Positions 9,360 through 19,859 of a stretch of DNA of 64,000 bases are shown piece after piece; the stretch's first letter is position 1; the number at the start of each line of letters is the position of its first letter. Origin of the DNA: Acanthosepion pharaonis (lineage: Eukaryota; Mollusca; Cephalopoda; Sepiida; Sepiidae); NCBI GenBank assembly GCA_903632075.3, contig CAHIKZ030003329.1:21001-85000 (forward strand), written 5' to 3'. The translations under genes and the position numbers were made by a program. The notes under the pieces were generated by a model. It saw only the letters and a program-made list of their open reading frames with translations. It was not told the DNA's origin and made no database searches.

Positions 9360-9639
9360 ATTTATCCATCTCTCCCCCTGCAATGGGTTAAATAGCAGAA
9401 ATTGTATCTGGAAAACAATTTTTGTTCTAAAAATAGAAATTTAATGCAATTTTCACTCAAAAAAAAAAATCTTCGTTATGTTTTGCCCATGATATCTTCA
9501 GTATCACTTTGTAGAATAAAATTGTTATCTCAAATATTTCTTTTTACATCTGTGATGTTATTAACGAGCAACAAGAATAAAAGAACAGAAATTAAGAAGA
9601 AAAAGAGTTCTACAAACGAAAAGTACGAGAAAAGACATT
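9360..9639. other. Spacer with possible SINE-I tail scrap
   Basis: The text CTCCCCCTGCAATGGGTTAAATAGCAG at about 9371-9397 resembles the middle of SINE-I, here without its head. The following 80-codon frame is A-rich and not convincing as a gene. Confidence 0.3.
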
Positions 9640-9790
9640 GTTAGCATAGAACGTATGGTTATATCTAACCATTCCAATTGTAAAATGCTGAGATTTTGCC
9701 GACAATCTAGTACTGCACTTAAATTCATAGACTTTTGGTACCATTGATGAAAGTTCCTGTATGCGACTGTCACATCTTTTTAACAACTGT
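9640..9790 (-). pseudogene. LINE-A 3' ORF fragment
   Basis: The minus strand carries a piece of the conserved LINE-A end: a decayed ELSSMVPKVYEFKCSTRL block, matching ELHSLVPRLHEFKRPTWL in the better copy at 37358-37812. It is short and interrupted. Confidence 0.6.
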
Positions 9791-9989
9791 TTGAAACTTT
9801 AACAAGAGTGTATAAATTAGTATCGCTTTGCATCATTCAATAATGGATCTTGAAAATGACGATGTTGCATTTCGTCTCGCTTCTGGCTTCAATTCTTCAG
9901 GCCCCCAACGCTGCATCATAAACTGTATCAACGGCGGGCAACTTTTTCTTATCTCGTTTTATAATACGAAGAAGAGTAGTTATAGCATA

Positions 9990-10540
9990 CTTCTTCTTTT
10001 ATGTGCTGTATCATGGCCCTCCACTTCATCATGTCCCTTGTAGCTCTTAATAAGTTTTGTTATTTATCCCAAACCCCGTTCCGCCATCCATTTGCCCAAG
10101 GCTCTGTCCCTCTTTCCCTCTGTGCTGTGAGTATCAGATTTTCCGAGCCTTCCTTTCTTATTAAGTGCCCTAAAATTTGAACTGTCTGTTTCTGATGTTA
10201 AGCATTGGTTTCCTTTTTCTCTCAAACTTCATCGTTGCTCACATATTCGTCCATGGAATCCTCAGCATTGTGCAGAATTACGTTTCTGTGACTTCAAGTC
10301 CAGACTTCATCTTTGAGGAGATTGTCTAGCATTCACTGCCATTCGAGAGTACAGATATCAGGTAACAATTCGGTACTCCTTTCTTTGTTTCTAGCGAATT
10401 TTTTCTGTCTCTTAATATTGTGCTTAGCTTTTGGAATGCATCTTTGATCATCCTACTACGTCTTCAGACCACAGTGTCGCACATACCGTTCTCTGTTCGA
10501 ACACTTCCCAGATATTTAAATTTCTATATCTCTGTGAGGA
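9990..10540 (-). pseudogene. LINE-B (RTE-like) RT connection and tail fragment
   Basis: Read on the minus strand, the segment begins near 10540 with a LGSVRTENGMCDTVV-like block, the counterpart of LGSVLTGNNKCDTEI in the copy at 285-1154. It continues through the tail, with RKARKI and WTNM echoes, to an end near 9990 resembling the WRAM block. Several stops and frameshifts occur, more than in the first copy. It lies between two LINE-A fragments of opposite strand, so this stretch is a patchwork of old insertions. Confidence 0.65.
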
Positions 10541-10896
10541 CGAAATGGAAGGGGAGATCATTAAGAGAACGCATGTAGACCCTTGATTAATATTTCACCC
10601 TTATGTGACTCTGTAAGGAATCTGGATGCGGATGGCGTACTGACTTTTCAAATTCTTGTGGCTGTCTCCGAGTTTTCGCGGTCTTACATCGAAAGTCAAG
10701 CTACTGTCTAAATCCGACGACCACGAGGTCTTCCAACTGGTACTTTGCCTAGAAATATCTTGGGCGTCTTATTCCAATGTGCGTAAGGAAATTCATCTCT
10801 TCTGACTTTGGCTCTGGATTGTGTTGTGATCACTATGCATACGTTTAACATAGAAAAAGCCTGACTGAGTCGTCCAAATTTAAAGAGAAGTGCAAT
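10541..10896. other. Non-coding, possibly decayed LINE
   Basis: Slightly GC-richer than its flanks. Minus-strand frames are short, and the one 137-residue ORF here runs into the CT repeat. Nothing recognised. Confidence 0.3.
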
Positions 10897-11122
10897 TTTT
10901 GATTCTCTCTCTGTCCCCCCTCTCTCTCTCTCTGTCCCCTCTCCTTCTCTCTCTCTCGTCCCTCCTTCTCTCTCTCTCTGTCCCTCCTTCTCTCTCTCTC
11001 CGTCCCTCCTTCTCTCTCCTGTCCCTCCTCTCTCTGTCCCTCCTTCTCTCTCTCTCTCTGTCCCTCCTTCTCTCTCTCTCTCTGTCCCTCCTTCTCTCTC
11101 TCTCCCTCTCCATCTCTCCACA
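10897..11122 (+). repeat. CT-rich minisatellite (TCTCTCTGTCCCTCCT type)
   Basis: Tandem units of roughly 20-22 bp built from CTCTCTCTCTGTCCCTCCTT. Several reading frames on both strands stay open through it, giving Arg/Glu-rich or Ser/Leu-rich ORFs that are composition artefacts. Pyrimidine-rich on the plus strand. Confidence 0.9.
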
Positions 11123-11627
11123 AACCCTCTTTTTTATTTTAAATTCGTGAACAAAGTTGTTCCTTCAATTTTGTTTGGATGAAAATTATCAGAAATATTG
11201 AAGCTCATATTTCGATGTTGTCTTTTGTAATGTCATGCACTGAGGTTAGCAAAACAATAGGCATCATTTAAGTTAGGTCGCTTTCACCGCCATACCAATA
11301 ATTTGCTTTAAAAAAATGTAAAGATAAAAAATAACGCCATGACAACAATATTTACTCTGCTTTTCATTCTGATGACAGGGATTAATGATATGTAGGTCCC
11401 TTATGAAATATATCCCTAGATTAATAAACAAAAGAAATGATTGATGGTTACATGTCGACATGAAAATAAATATGTTTGAATACGTTTATTCACATTAATT
11501 TTTAATGTAAATTACGTTTTGGTTGTTTTTTTTAAAGAACAAGTAATCTCAATTTAATAAGAAAATAAAAAAAATAATATTCGTAACTCTAAAATGTGTT
11601 TTTTTGTATTGTTTTTTTTTTTGCAAT

Positions 11628-11628
<1 letters not shown>
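11123..11628. other. Non-coding, nothing recognised
   Basis: AT-rich sequence with T-runs near 11527 and 11611. No element boundaries seen. Confidence 0.35.
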
Positions 11629-11629
<1 letters not shown>

Positions 11630-11664
<35 letters not shown>

Positions 11665-11792
11665 CGAAATGTTACAATAATATTGTGCAATATTTACTCT
11701 GATGTTCTGAGTAAATATAATATTGCGCAAGTTATGAGTGGCGATAAACAATCACGAGGATACCCTTTTATATATATATATATATATATATA
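11630..11792. repeat. (TA)n-bracketed short segment with partial inverted repeat
   Basis: (TA)n runs at about 11630-11662 and 11768-11792 enclose some 105 bp. Inside, AATATTTACTC near 11688 pairs with GAGTAAATA near 11709. The layout recalls elements A and B but the sequence does not match them. Confidence 0.45.
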
Positions 11793-12569
11793 ATGATTTG
11801 CTGTTCAGTCTCTACATGTGATCAGCTACAAAACTGGGTGCGGTTCACCTCCCGCTCAACCACCGAGACCTCCTTGGTACCCTTGCGGTTGCTTATCGTC
11901 ATTCATAACTTGGGCAATATTATATTTTCTCTGAGTCTCAGACAGCTATGATCCAATGGCAAAAATCACTCAAGATAACTGGAGACTAATCTGCACAGAC
12001 GATTCGAATAGGACTAATAATAAGATACGGTCTGGTTAAATCCCGAATGGTATGACCTCAGTTATTGCGTAAATATCGGTTCTTTCGAAGCGATCCTCCT
12101 AAGTACTGACGGTGATCGAACAGGAACAGCAGCCTTCAGCGCGGTTTGATATATATGGTGATGACGAAAGTTTCTGTTCTTAGCCTGACGAAAAAGGAAT
12201 AACTAAGTAAATTCTGGTGATTGAGTCTTTGAACAGATTTTAGGAAGTGGCTCGAGCCTGGAAATTTTAACCACGCTTCGTGTGCAATATTTTTGTCTCT
12301 GATTGCATGACAGATCATCTGTTTGCATCTTCGGATACAAAAATCTTGTCTCTTGAAGTCTCTGGTTGAGACTTGAGGGAAACTCATAATAAAAAATAGG
12401 TACAACAAAAAAAAAATAACAAGAACAGTAAGCATTATTTAGCTCTTCAAAGTCTAACAGCTTCTGAAATAAAGATCGTTAAAATACCAAATATTTTTTT
12501 TAAATTTATTTTCATAAGTCTGTCATTATATTAATATAAATATAAAAATACTTCCGTCTCTTTAAGTTT
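11793..12569. other. Non-coding, nothing recognised
   Basis: Includes a somewhat GC-richer part at 11820-12150 that I could not place. The 99-residue minus ORF has no recognisable domain. A T-run precedes the LINE 3' end at about 12566-12580. Confidence 0.35.
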
Positions 12570-13060
12570 TTTTTTTTTTTAATCATTTCACCCCAAGCAA
12601 TGTACTAGTGCGACTAAGACGCAAGGGGTTACTGAATGTAAGAGACTATGAGGAAATACTACAAGAGATTTATTTAAGAGAGAGAACAATAAAATAACAA
12701 TAATTAAGATAGAAAATAACGATTGGCATGGCACTTAGATTTTTGAAGATCAACGTTAACTGGGAAGCGATAATCTGGAAGAGAGTTCAGTATGCGAGAA
12801 GAGTGACAGAAGAAACTGTTAGCATAGGACTTAGGGTTACATCTAGCCATTCAACTGTAAATTGGGACCTTGCCGCCAATCAAGTACTGCGCTTAAATTC
12901 ATAATGTCAAGATACCATAGAGGAAAGGTCATCAAAACAATTACCATCGAAGTATTTACAGAAAAGACAGAGGGAAGTTACGTTACGGTGGTAGGTCAAG
13001 TGACGAAAGCTGGGATGAAAAGGCCAGGACCAATGATTTCAGATTATGTTAAACTTTGCG
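12570..13060 (-). pseudogene. LINE-A 3' end with 3' UTR
   Basis: The minus strand ends in the family 3' terminus followed by an A-tract (plus strand: T-run at 12567-12580, then AATCATTTCACCCCAAGCAA). Upstream on the minus strand is the decayed C-terminal ORF end, including the TFAV-type Ser/Arg-rich block. Stops and indels are frequent. The same terminus recurs at 52330, 54690, 57583, 58240, 60905 and, on the plus strand, 37812, as expected for target-primed, 5'-truncated insertions. Confidence 0.75.
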
Positions 13061-13379
13061 TCGTGTGAATTTATTATATAGATATCTTACATTTTACTAT
13101 ATAGGTAATACCACAGTACGATTGTTTGTTAAGTCAATATGATACTTAGCAAATTTAGTCTCTTCGAGCAAAATCTTACAATATTGAGATGAAGAACGTG
13201 TTAAAATTTAACCAGTTATAACTCCTTAACAAACAACCGATGACTGCGTGTTTGTGTGTAAAAGTTAGATTTCATGTGTGGAAGGGACTAATATAAAATA
13301 AATGCTACTATTTTGGTGGTGGTTTGCTTTTAAAAATATCGATTATTAATTCAGTATCTTTGTGAGGTGTTCAAAAGTT
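13061..13379. other. Non-coding, nothing recognised
   Basis: AT-rich spacer. Confidence 0.35.
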
Positions 13380-13644
13380 TATATTCAATACTACTACTAA
13401 GAAAAAAAAAACAAGTACGTTGTTTTGACCAACAGACGACTTGTCAGACAAGAAAAACATCCCGAAGAAGGAACCAAAAAAAGAAAGAAAGACCAAAAGG
13501 CAAACACCTACCCACTTAGTAAAGTGCTCATCGCCCAAATTATCTATAAAAAGCGCAAAAAAACTCTTCACAACCTCAACGCTTAACAAAGGACAACCCG
13601 GGTCGTTACTGCTTTCGCCAGCTTCGGATGACTAGAACGCCGAT

Positions 13645-13645
<1 letters not shown>
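13380..13645 (+). other. A-rich unclassified element left of a (CA)n(TA)n run
   Basis: An A-rich strand with an open 64-codon frame (Lys-rich start, MSDKKNIPKKEPKKERK) ending just before (CA)n(TA)n. Composition and position next to (TA)n resemble element A, but I could not align the two. The ORF is more likely A-rich chance than a gene. Confidence 0.3.

Positions 13646-13700
<55 letters not shown>
13646..13700 (+). repeat. (CA)n(TA)n compound microsatellite
   Basis: A CA run of about 16 bp passing into a TA run of about 37 bp. Confidence 0.9.
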
Positions 13701-13703
<3 letters not shown>

Positions 13704-13710
13704 CAGCATG

Positions 13711-13902
13711 TCATTATTTAGGCAAGTGTTATTGAAAACTACAGAACTATAGTTTTTTGCCGACTGTTGACGATAACCAAAAGCGCTCGGCAAAAAAAAC
13801 ATTGACTAGGGTCCTCTTCCAACAACTTAGACCCAAATACTAAAAAAAAAGATCATCAAACGGAAAAGTTCTGTAGTTTTCAACAACACATGCCTGAATG
13901 AT
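13711..13902. mobile_element. MITE with ~35-bp terminal inverted repeats in (TA)n
   Basis: Left arm 13711-13748 and right arm 13867-13902 are inverted copies sharing AGGCA-GTGTT and TTGAAAACTACAGAACT with few differences. (TA)n lies on both sides, consistent with insertion into a microsatellite. The interior of about 118 bp has no coding capacity. Confidence 0.75.
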
Positions 13903-14049
13903 TATATATATATATAATTACTTTTCTGCTATGCATTCATTCTCTTCTTTTGAAAGTAATTTTTCAGTCTACTACAAAATCCAAGCTTCAGCCAAACCCA
14001 CCACCCCACAAAAAATTTTAAAATTTGGGGAATAATGAGTCATACGATC

Positions 14050-14230
14050 CTAGTCTGCCCTCTTATTTAAATTAATTTTTATGTATAAGAAGAAATGACT
14101 CTCGCCTTTAACAAGGCCATAAGTGCGAAATGAAAACAAAATTCGACTAGAATTTAAACTCATCTCGTTGATTTCGCGTTCCGCTTTGTCAAGCGTTATA
14201 CTACCCACAAATACATTATGCCATATAGAC
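14050..14230 (+). repeat. Dispersed repeat D, copy 2
   Basis: Matches 6868-7050 over its whole length, including TCTTATTTAAATTAATTTTT and ATAAGTGCGAAATGAAAACA. It ends directly against the SINE-II copy. Confidence 0.65.
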
Positions 14231-14232
14231 AT

Positions 14233-14390
14233 TAACTTTGGGCACCTCGACGTGGTGTTATGGTTAGCAAGCTTGTCTCGCGAGAACGATTACGATTCAG
14301 TAGTAAGTTCGATCCTCACTGGTTGCCCCTACTTTCGGCCTTGTGCCAAATCTAAGCTACGCTTGGAAAATCACTGTAGACATTAACTTA
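14233..14390 (+). repeat. SINE-II, tRNA-derived SINE
   Basis: The head has an A-box-like TGGTTAGCAAGC near 14261 and a B-box-like AGTTCGATCCTCA near 14307. The GGCACC start and GGTTGCC after the B box could pair as an acceptor stem, so the head is tRNA-like; its anticodon arm is not canonical. The body ends TTTCGGCCTTGTGCCAAATC, whose reverse complement is the opening of module M. An inverted copy is at 20185-20290 and a truncated one at 62105-62190. Confidence 0.75.
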
Positions 14391-15842
14391 ACACTGTTCC
14401 ATTTTTTAGTGCAATTTTAACATCGGAATAAATAATTCGCTCAAATATCTTAAAATAACCTCTGTGAAAGTAAAGATGTAAAAGAAAATCAGCATTTAGA
14501 ATGCTAACATTTTTACCTAGGCGCGAACACTGATCGCAAGCATCAATTGGAAATAGGTAACTATTTCAGTCTCCTCGGCATGCCGGTGTATGCGTGTATG
14601 TTCTTAAGAGGGTGCTATATTTTGTCTGCGTTTCTGTCTCACTGCTTTCGGTCTGTTTCATGTGAGCGTGCGCGCGAATATGGTTAATGCTAAACGAAGG
14701 ACAACTGGCAACAAAAAAAAAAAACAAAAACGAAGGAAATACAACCGTAAAACAACTTGAGGAAACCGCACACAATCCCAAAACCAGAACATTCCTTCTA
14801 AAAGAAAAATATAAGGAATACTAACAAAATACAACGGCCTGACAATTTTTTTAATGAAATAAAACTCTGAATCTCTCTCGCGAAGCCGTGAAATTGGACG
14901 TGAGCAAGCCCTTTCAAAACAAAACGAAAAAAATATCTGAGTTTTCTCATTATATAAAAAAAAAGCATTCGACTGACAATTCAAGGTAAAAGCGAGTTAA
15001 AAAGAAAGAAAGAGAAAAAAAAAACGCCATCTTTGCAAGCAACACTCTCGCGAAAGTTCTCGCTTGACCGAGATCCTCTGATATCTGCATTAGATTATTT
15101 TCGTCCCGATACCAAAAAGATGGACGCGCTTCTGCTCAGACCTGACAATACGTCTTCCCACAATGCCTCAGTCGCAGAATATGGAACCGTCATTTGTTAC
15201 AGGCCGTCAATTTTCTGACGGATTACTCAAAAGTGTCTTTTCATTTTTTTTCATGTTGGCGTTTTTTAAGTGTTTTTCTAACTTTGGCAATTTTGAAATA
15301 TGAACTAACAGATTTCCAATACAATAGAAACTTGTACACGATTTTAGAACTACAATCGACATTTACCCGTGTTGTGTAGGAGATTTTTTATCTGGAATAT
15401 ACAACAAAGATAGCAAATACACACATAAATAGATAACTAAGACGTTCATCTTTGCAATCGATAAAAATATAAAATATAAGACAGGATTTCGAATTCAACA
15501 AAATTCACTTGGAAGAACTGGCGCTAACTAATTTTCCTATCGATTTTATCACTCATGACTTGTGTCAAGTAAAGCTGAAGTCAATACATAGCGTATATAG
15601 ACACGAATATAGTGCGAGTTTTATGATCAGTTTTTTTACGAAAACAATTATACTTTTACTATACACAGGTAACTTTTTTTTGAGGAGGTTAAAAATCATT
15701 TATTTTCTGTTACCAATTATACTATACACAGGTATATTTTTCTGAGAGGTTAAAATTCATTAAAAAAAATCAGGGATCGCATTATACATGAAGTATACAC
15801 GTGTATATGCGGTAACTACATATAAATGCATACGTTTAGTTA
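14391..15842. other. Long non-coding stretch, nothing recognised
   Basis: Mixed AT-rich sequence with an A-run at 14713-14724 and several short ORFs under 110 residues on both strands, none with a recognisable domain. The GC-richer strip at 14560-14690 holds GTGCGCGCG-type text and could be an old 5' region, but there is no supporting signal. Confidence 0.35.
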
Positions 15843-16480
15843 AATTTTTTTCGTGGTATATCAACCTCAATCGGTTATTTGATGCCGAAATCTAAATATT
15901 TTGAACGCAATTCTATTTCTTCAACAAAATATTGAGTTGGTGCATAATTATCAGGCGTTTTAAAATATTATAAAAAAAAAAGAAACGTATAAATTCAATA
16001 ATAACATTCTAAAATGATTATTCCAGTGCTTATGATTATTCACACGCATTTTATAGCCTGAAAATAAAATAATATTTTTATTAAAAAAAACAACAATTTT
16101 ATTAACAAGTAACTCGCCTACAAAAACGCCTGATAATTATGCAACCACCCAATATATTTTGAACATAATTGCATGCCTTTAACTACAGATGAAACGTATT
16201 GCTGATAGTTATACTATAAAATGTGTTGCTGACCATTTTTTTATAAATATGCATTGTTGATAATTTTACTATAAAAATCTATTTTTATACTTTCATAATG
16301 TTTTAACCCCATTTTGGTTGTTAACTATTTGCCCATAGCTAGGACCCTAAAAGGTGCTACCACATCGGGTCATGGTGGACCGGGGGAAAAAACAGCAATT
16401 AAGAGGCGCTTCACACTCTTCCATATCTCCCGATCAGAAGCCTTGCTGCGGGATGTAGTTTATCGTCATACCTAGGACTA
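15843..16480 (-). repeat. X repeat copy, interrupted by a mariner MITE
   Basis: The plus strand shows the inverted tail (TATCAACCTCAATCGGTTAT, then GATGCCGAAATCTAAATATT) at 15855-15900. After the MITE it shows the inverted head (TGCCCATAGCTAGGACCCTA near 16331 and CTTGCTGCGGGATGTAGTTT near 16442). The same blocks occur in the same order at 49985-50370. Confidence 0.7.
15932..16152. mobile_element. Mariner-type MITE with TA target duplication
   Basis: A 221-bp element with ~30-bp terminal inverted repeats: the left reads TTGAGTTGGTGCATAATTAT and then CAGGCGTTTT; the right, inverted, reads TTGGGTGGTTGCATAATTAT and then CAGGCGTTTT. TA flanks it at 15930-15931 and 16153-16154. No transposase. 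It sits inside the X repeat and is therefore younger than it. Confidence 0.85.
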
Positions 16481-17184
16481 AAATACATAAGTAATTATGT
16501 GTGTGTATGTAACAATAACATAGACTGTGTTTCACGGAAAAAATGTCGACCAGTTCCTGTGGATGATAAGGTTTTTAAGGCGAGCAGTCTCTGTAATTAA
16601 AGAGTTCAATATCAACAGATGGAACATTTTGATAGTAAGAAATAAAAATAAATATTCAACTTGTCTGTCCCTGTCCGAAGTTTCGCGAATATGATACCGA
16701 TTCCTCAGGCATGACAATAAAAAATGCTCTGCCTCTAAATTGTCAGGTGGTAGGTTACTATCAAGCCTCTTGCCTAGTGAATAACGTATCCGTGAAACTT
16801 TGAGAAAGGACAGATAAGAAGTTATTTAACTTGTTATAGCTGTAAAAAAAGAAAATTAAAATTGAAAAATAATAAAATAAACAAACTGTAATTAATGCAA
16901 TCATTCTTATCTGAACGCTGAAGAGTAAGAAATCACGAAACTCCGAGGCGATCTCCGATACGTATTGTGAACCTTATTATTTCTGATTCAATAATATATA
17001 TATGTAACTGGTTTTCCTAAAGCGAAGTGAAAAGTTATGCTTATATTTTTAGAAATATTTTTTTTTCCGATTAGTTTTCGTGTCTGAGTTTTGAAGGGGA
17101 AAATGAAATGTTTACAATTTGTTTTTTTCTTAAGCCATTATTGTTAACTGTTCTATTTTGGGGGGCGGTATGCTGAGGGCACCA
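16481..17184. other. Non-coding, nothing recognised
   Basis: AT-rich spacer with no repeats I could match. Confidence 0.35.
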
Positions 17185-17295
17185 TGAACCGAACATGTGT
17201 GCCACAACAAGGGACAGGAAGATGTGGAGAGCCATGATTGCCTACGTGCTGAAGAGACATTGCACATGAAAGAAGAAAGAAGAGCATTAATGTTC
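17185..17295 (+). pseudogene. LINE-B 3' end fragment
   Basis: Carries the terminal WRAMIAYVLKRH-type block (GTGGAGAGCCATGATTGCCT) followed by the A-rich 3' end with GAAGAAAGAAG. Only the last ~35 codons are present. Confidence 0.6.
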
Positions 17296-17390
17296 TATAG
17301 ATATAAATCTGTAATTAATATTGGGTTTTAATTTTTGTGTCGTAGTTTATGGTGGACATTAATTGATTAAGATTCTAATCCTTCGACTGA

Positions 17391-17740
17391 GGCTTATGGC
17401 CACATCACGTTGAAACATCGGTTGCCGTACGATCACCGAAGTTAAGCAACGTCGAACCTGGTTAGTACCTAGATGGGTGACCGTTTGTAAATATCAGATA
17501 GTGTAAGCAAGGATGTGCTGGTGGTGTAATGGATAATGGTACGAAATTGTTAATTGTATTCTCGATGGGTTCGTTATATCCACTTACGCACGAATACACT
17601 TAAGAAAAGTATGAATCCACCTCTTCTCCCCTAGCTATGGGTTAATTAGTAACGCTTATATCAAATAAACCATTATTATCACTTCAAAAATTCTTACAAT
17701 CTAGAAGTATTAAAGCTTTAAATAACCTGGGTTGATAAGC
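17391..17740 (+). repeat. 5S-SINE copy 1: 5S rRNA head plus tRNA-like part plus shared tail
   Basis: Positions 17391-17508 align over nearly the full length of animal 5S rRNA, including the internal pol III control region GATCACCGAAGTTAAGCAAC and TAGATGGGTGACCG. Directly after it, GTGGTGTAATGGATAATGG at 17520 starts a SINE-I-like tRNA-derived part. The element closes with TTTAAATAACCTGGGTTGAT and AAGCAGTAAAAA. Chimeric 5S-tRNA SINE heads are known in vertebrates (AmnSINE1). It is a SINE rather than a 5S gene because it carries the tail and recurs in dispersed copies. Confidence 0.85.
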
Positions 17741-18105
17741 AGTAAAAATCGAATAAATCAATCATTCGACTGGCTTTAGTCATTATCAAAAAGGAATTAA
17801 ATTAGATGAAATTCAAATTCATCTGGTTTTAAACATTTTTGGTGTAATTGTGAGCCTTAAAAAAAGCTTTAGATGGTATCTTTTGAATGTGTCGTTATGG
17901 TCGAAGAAATATCTGAAGTCAAAAACGTTTGAAATTGAAAATATGCCTCTTTCTTCCAGCTTTGATGAAATAACAATTTCAGCACAATGTTTAGAAAAAG
18001 TCAAAAAAAGTTTAGAAAAGGTCAAAAAAAAGTTTCTCATTTACTCTCGGTGTCAATTGAGAAATCATCTAATTTCAAAATACAGAACAAGTTTTTAGAC
18101 AAGTC
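17741..18105. other. Non-coding, nothing recognised
   Basis: Holds an A-rich doublet (AAAGTCAAAAAAAGTTTAG, then AAAGGTCAAAAAAAAG) near 17996-18032. Overlapping short ORFs on both strands are not credible. Confidence 0.35.
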
Positions 18106-18210
18106 AGTATGGATCTAAGAACATTCATCTAAAGAATATTGGTCTAAGGGAAACCTGTCTGAGGAATATCCATCTAAGAACATTGGTCTATGGAATACCC
18201 CTCTAATAAT
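18106..18210 (+). repeat. Degenerate ~16-bp tandem repeat
   Basis: About six imperfect units of the form CATCTAAGAACATTGG / GTCTAAGGAATATC. Small, with no matching array elsewhere in the window. Confidence 0.6.
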
Positions 18211-18339
18211 AATATTTATTTTTAATAAATTAACACGTTATTCATATACAAAATACTCAATTTTATTGATATTCACTATATTACAGAATCATATTTAAGA
18301 CACTTATAGCAAGATTAGTTACTGATGATGTTGATGATT

Positions 18340-18720
18340 ATCATCATTATCCCTTTGACTTTTGTAATCGTAGAAGGGATCCGAATGCAGAAGCCATATT
18401 GAATCTCCTCCACAACGGTCCATCAACAGTAGCCAGCAGTAATTCTGCTGTAGTCATACTTGTCCATTGTTTGACATTATCCAAACAGTTTTTACGTTGG
18501 CGTCCTCTCCTACGTCCACCTTCATCGGTGGCTTGCATGATGGCCTTGCACAGGCTGGCGCGCCTTGTAATGTGTCCAAGGCACGCCTTTTTTCTCCGTT
18601 TGACAGTGGCGAGAAGAGGTTCCAACTGTTCAGCAATTTACAGCTAAGACCCACCATTCCTTATTTCCTTTGTATTCTATTAGTGAAGAAGTTTCATTCA
18701 ATCTCTTCCTAATGACCGCT
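18340..18720 (-). pseudogene. LINE-C: third non-LTR family, RT tail fragment
   Basis: On the minus strand a 92-residue frame contains VKRRKKACLGHITRR and GGRRRGRQRKNCLDNVKQW. These are hallmarks of the C-terminal tail of endonuclease-RT type LINEs, where active relatives read KRRK--WFGHV-R and EG-RRRGRQRK-W-DNIKEW. A frameshift near 18600 moves the upstream part into another frame. The Trp-rich end is followed by an AT-rich 3' region. This family is distinct from LINE-B, whose tail differs, and appears only once here. Confidence 0.75.
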
Positions 18721-18952
18721 GGTTTCTGGAACATCCTCTAAAGAGGTTGGCTTCCTGGCAACTATCTTAAGCTTTAAACTCCAAAGTAAATCGTTATCTA
18801 TTATGTCTATCATCATAATCTACAATTCTTAGGCTCATAAAAAAACATTAATTAACCATCTACATTGAGAGGCTCTTTGGCGTTGTTTTGGATGCACAAT
18901 AGAGTGAAAAGAAAAATACGTTTTTGTTTTCCTCCTAATATAATCACTTACT
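18721..18952. other. Spacer
   Basis: No signal seen; ends at a (GT)n(TA)n microsatellite. Confidence 0.35.

Positions 18953-18994
<42 letters not shown>
18953..18994 (+). repeat. (GT)n(TA)n compound microsatellite
   Basis: Directly abuts the Tc1-like left terminal repeat. Confidence 0.9.
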
Positions 18995-18998
<4 letters not shown>

Positions 18999-19859
18999 AT
19001 GGGTAAATTTTCGCTGTTTTATATTTTAAATTTCGCGCATGCGCGTTGTTTTTTGTTTTTGTCGTCTGCACGGTATAGTGGGGTCAGTTGGGAACCATCT
19101 GTGAGAAAAAGAGCACCATGATGCAATTCACACCGTCAAAAATTTGAAAATGACATGATTTACTGCTTGGCATTTGCGCCGGAAACTCCAGTACGAATAT
19201 TTCAGAGTGTTTGGTGTCAATCTAGCGGTACAGATAATTCGAAAAGAGTTGGATGATATATCCAGTCAACTTCATGGTATTTGGAGCGATCACTAGTGAT
19301 GGTAATATTATGCCTCTATTCATCTTTTCACAGGGCCTCAGGCTCAACACTGATGCCTACATCAAGTGCCTTGAGGATGTAGAGCTGCCCTGGGTCGACA
19401 GGGTGGCTGCTGGAAGACCCTATGCCTGTCAACTGAACTCTGCATCATGTCACACAAACAGGAGAACACAGTCATGGCTGACAGATAATTTCTGCCAGCA
19501 CACCCCGCCCCTTACATCTGGCGTCCTAACTTCCTAGACTGCGACCCCCTTGATCATTATGTGTGGGGCACAGTTGAGCGAGAGACCAACAAAACTCCTT
19601 GTAACACCCAAGATGAACTGAAGGCAAGGATTATGGCAGCATTCACTAACTTAAACAAGGTGACCGTCTAGAAGAGATGCAGGAGATTCGGAAGTCGTCT
19701 GGAGGCCGTGGTTGAAGCCAATGGCGATTTTTTTTTAGTAAATCTATTCTTTAGTATTTGAAAATATGTTTATGTAATTTTGGTAAATATATCTGTTAAA
19801 ATGATTTGTCAGTGCTATTTATATATTCGCGTAATTTAGACGACAATTTATCCATCGCA
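18995..19859 (+). mobile_element. Short Tc1/mariner (IS630-type) element with decayed transposase
   Basis: Both ends are visible: TGCGATGGGTAAATTTTCG on the left, and on the right the inverse of TGCGATGGATAAATTGTCG. The 865-bp length is short for a family whose transposase alone needs about 1 kb, so the 5' half of the ORF is deleted or unreadable. The C-terminal transposase is clear: FMVFGAITSDG from 19268, the GLRLNTDAYIKCLEDVELPW block, the second catalytic region as QLNSASCHT (19434-19458; the usual D is N), then after a frameshift near 19515 LDCDPLDHYVWG with the third catalytic Asp present. The tail NKTPCNTQDELKARIMAAF continues to a stop. It is inactive. (TA)n is on the left, but the right flank is element A2 with no TA duplication. 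Confidence 0.85.

Noticed and set aside
14233..14320. A genuine tRNA gene
   Set aside because: A and B boxes are present, but the anticodon arm is not canonical, the acceptor stem is mismatched, and the sequence continues into a SINE body with other copies.
17391..17508. A functional 5S rRNA gene
   Set aside because: It is followed by a tRNA-like part and a shared SINE tail, has many substitutions, and recurs as dispersed truncated copies.
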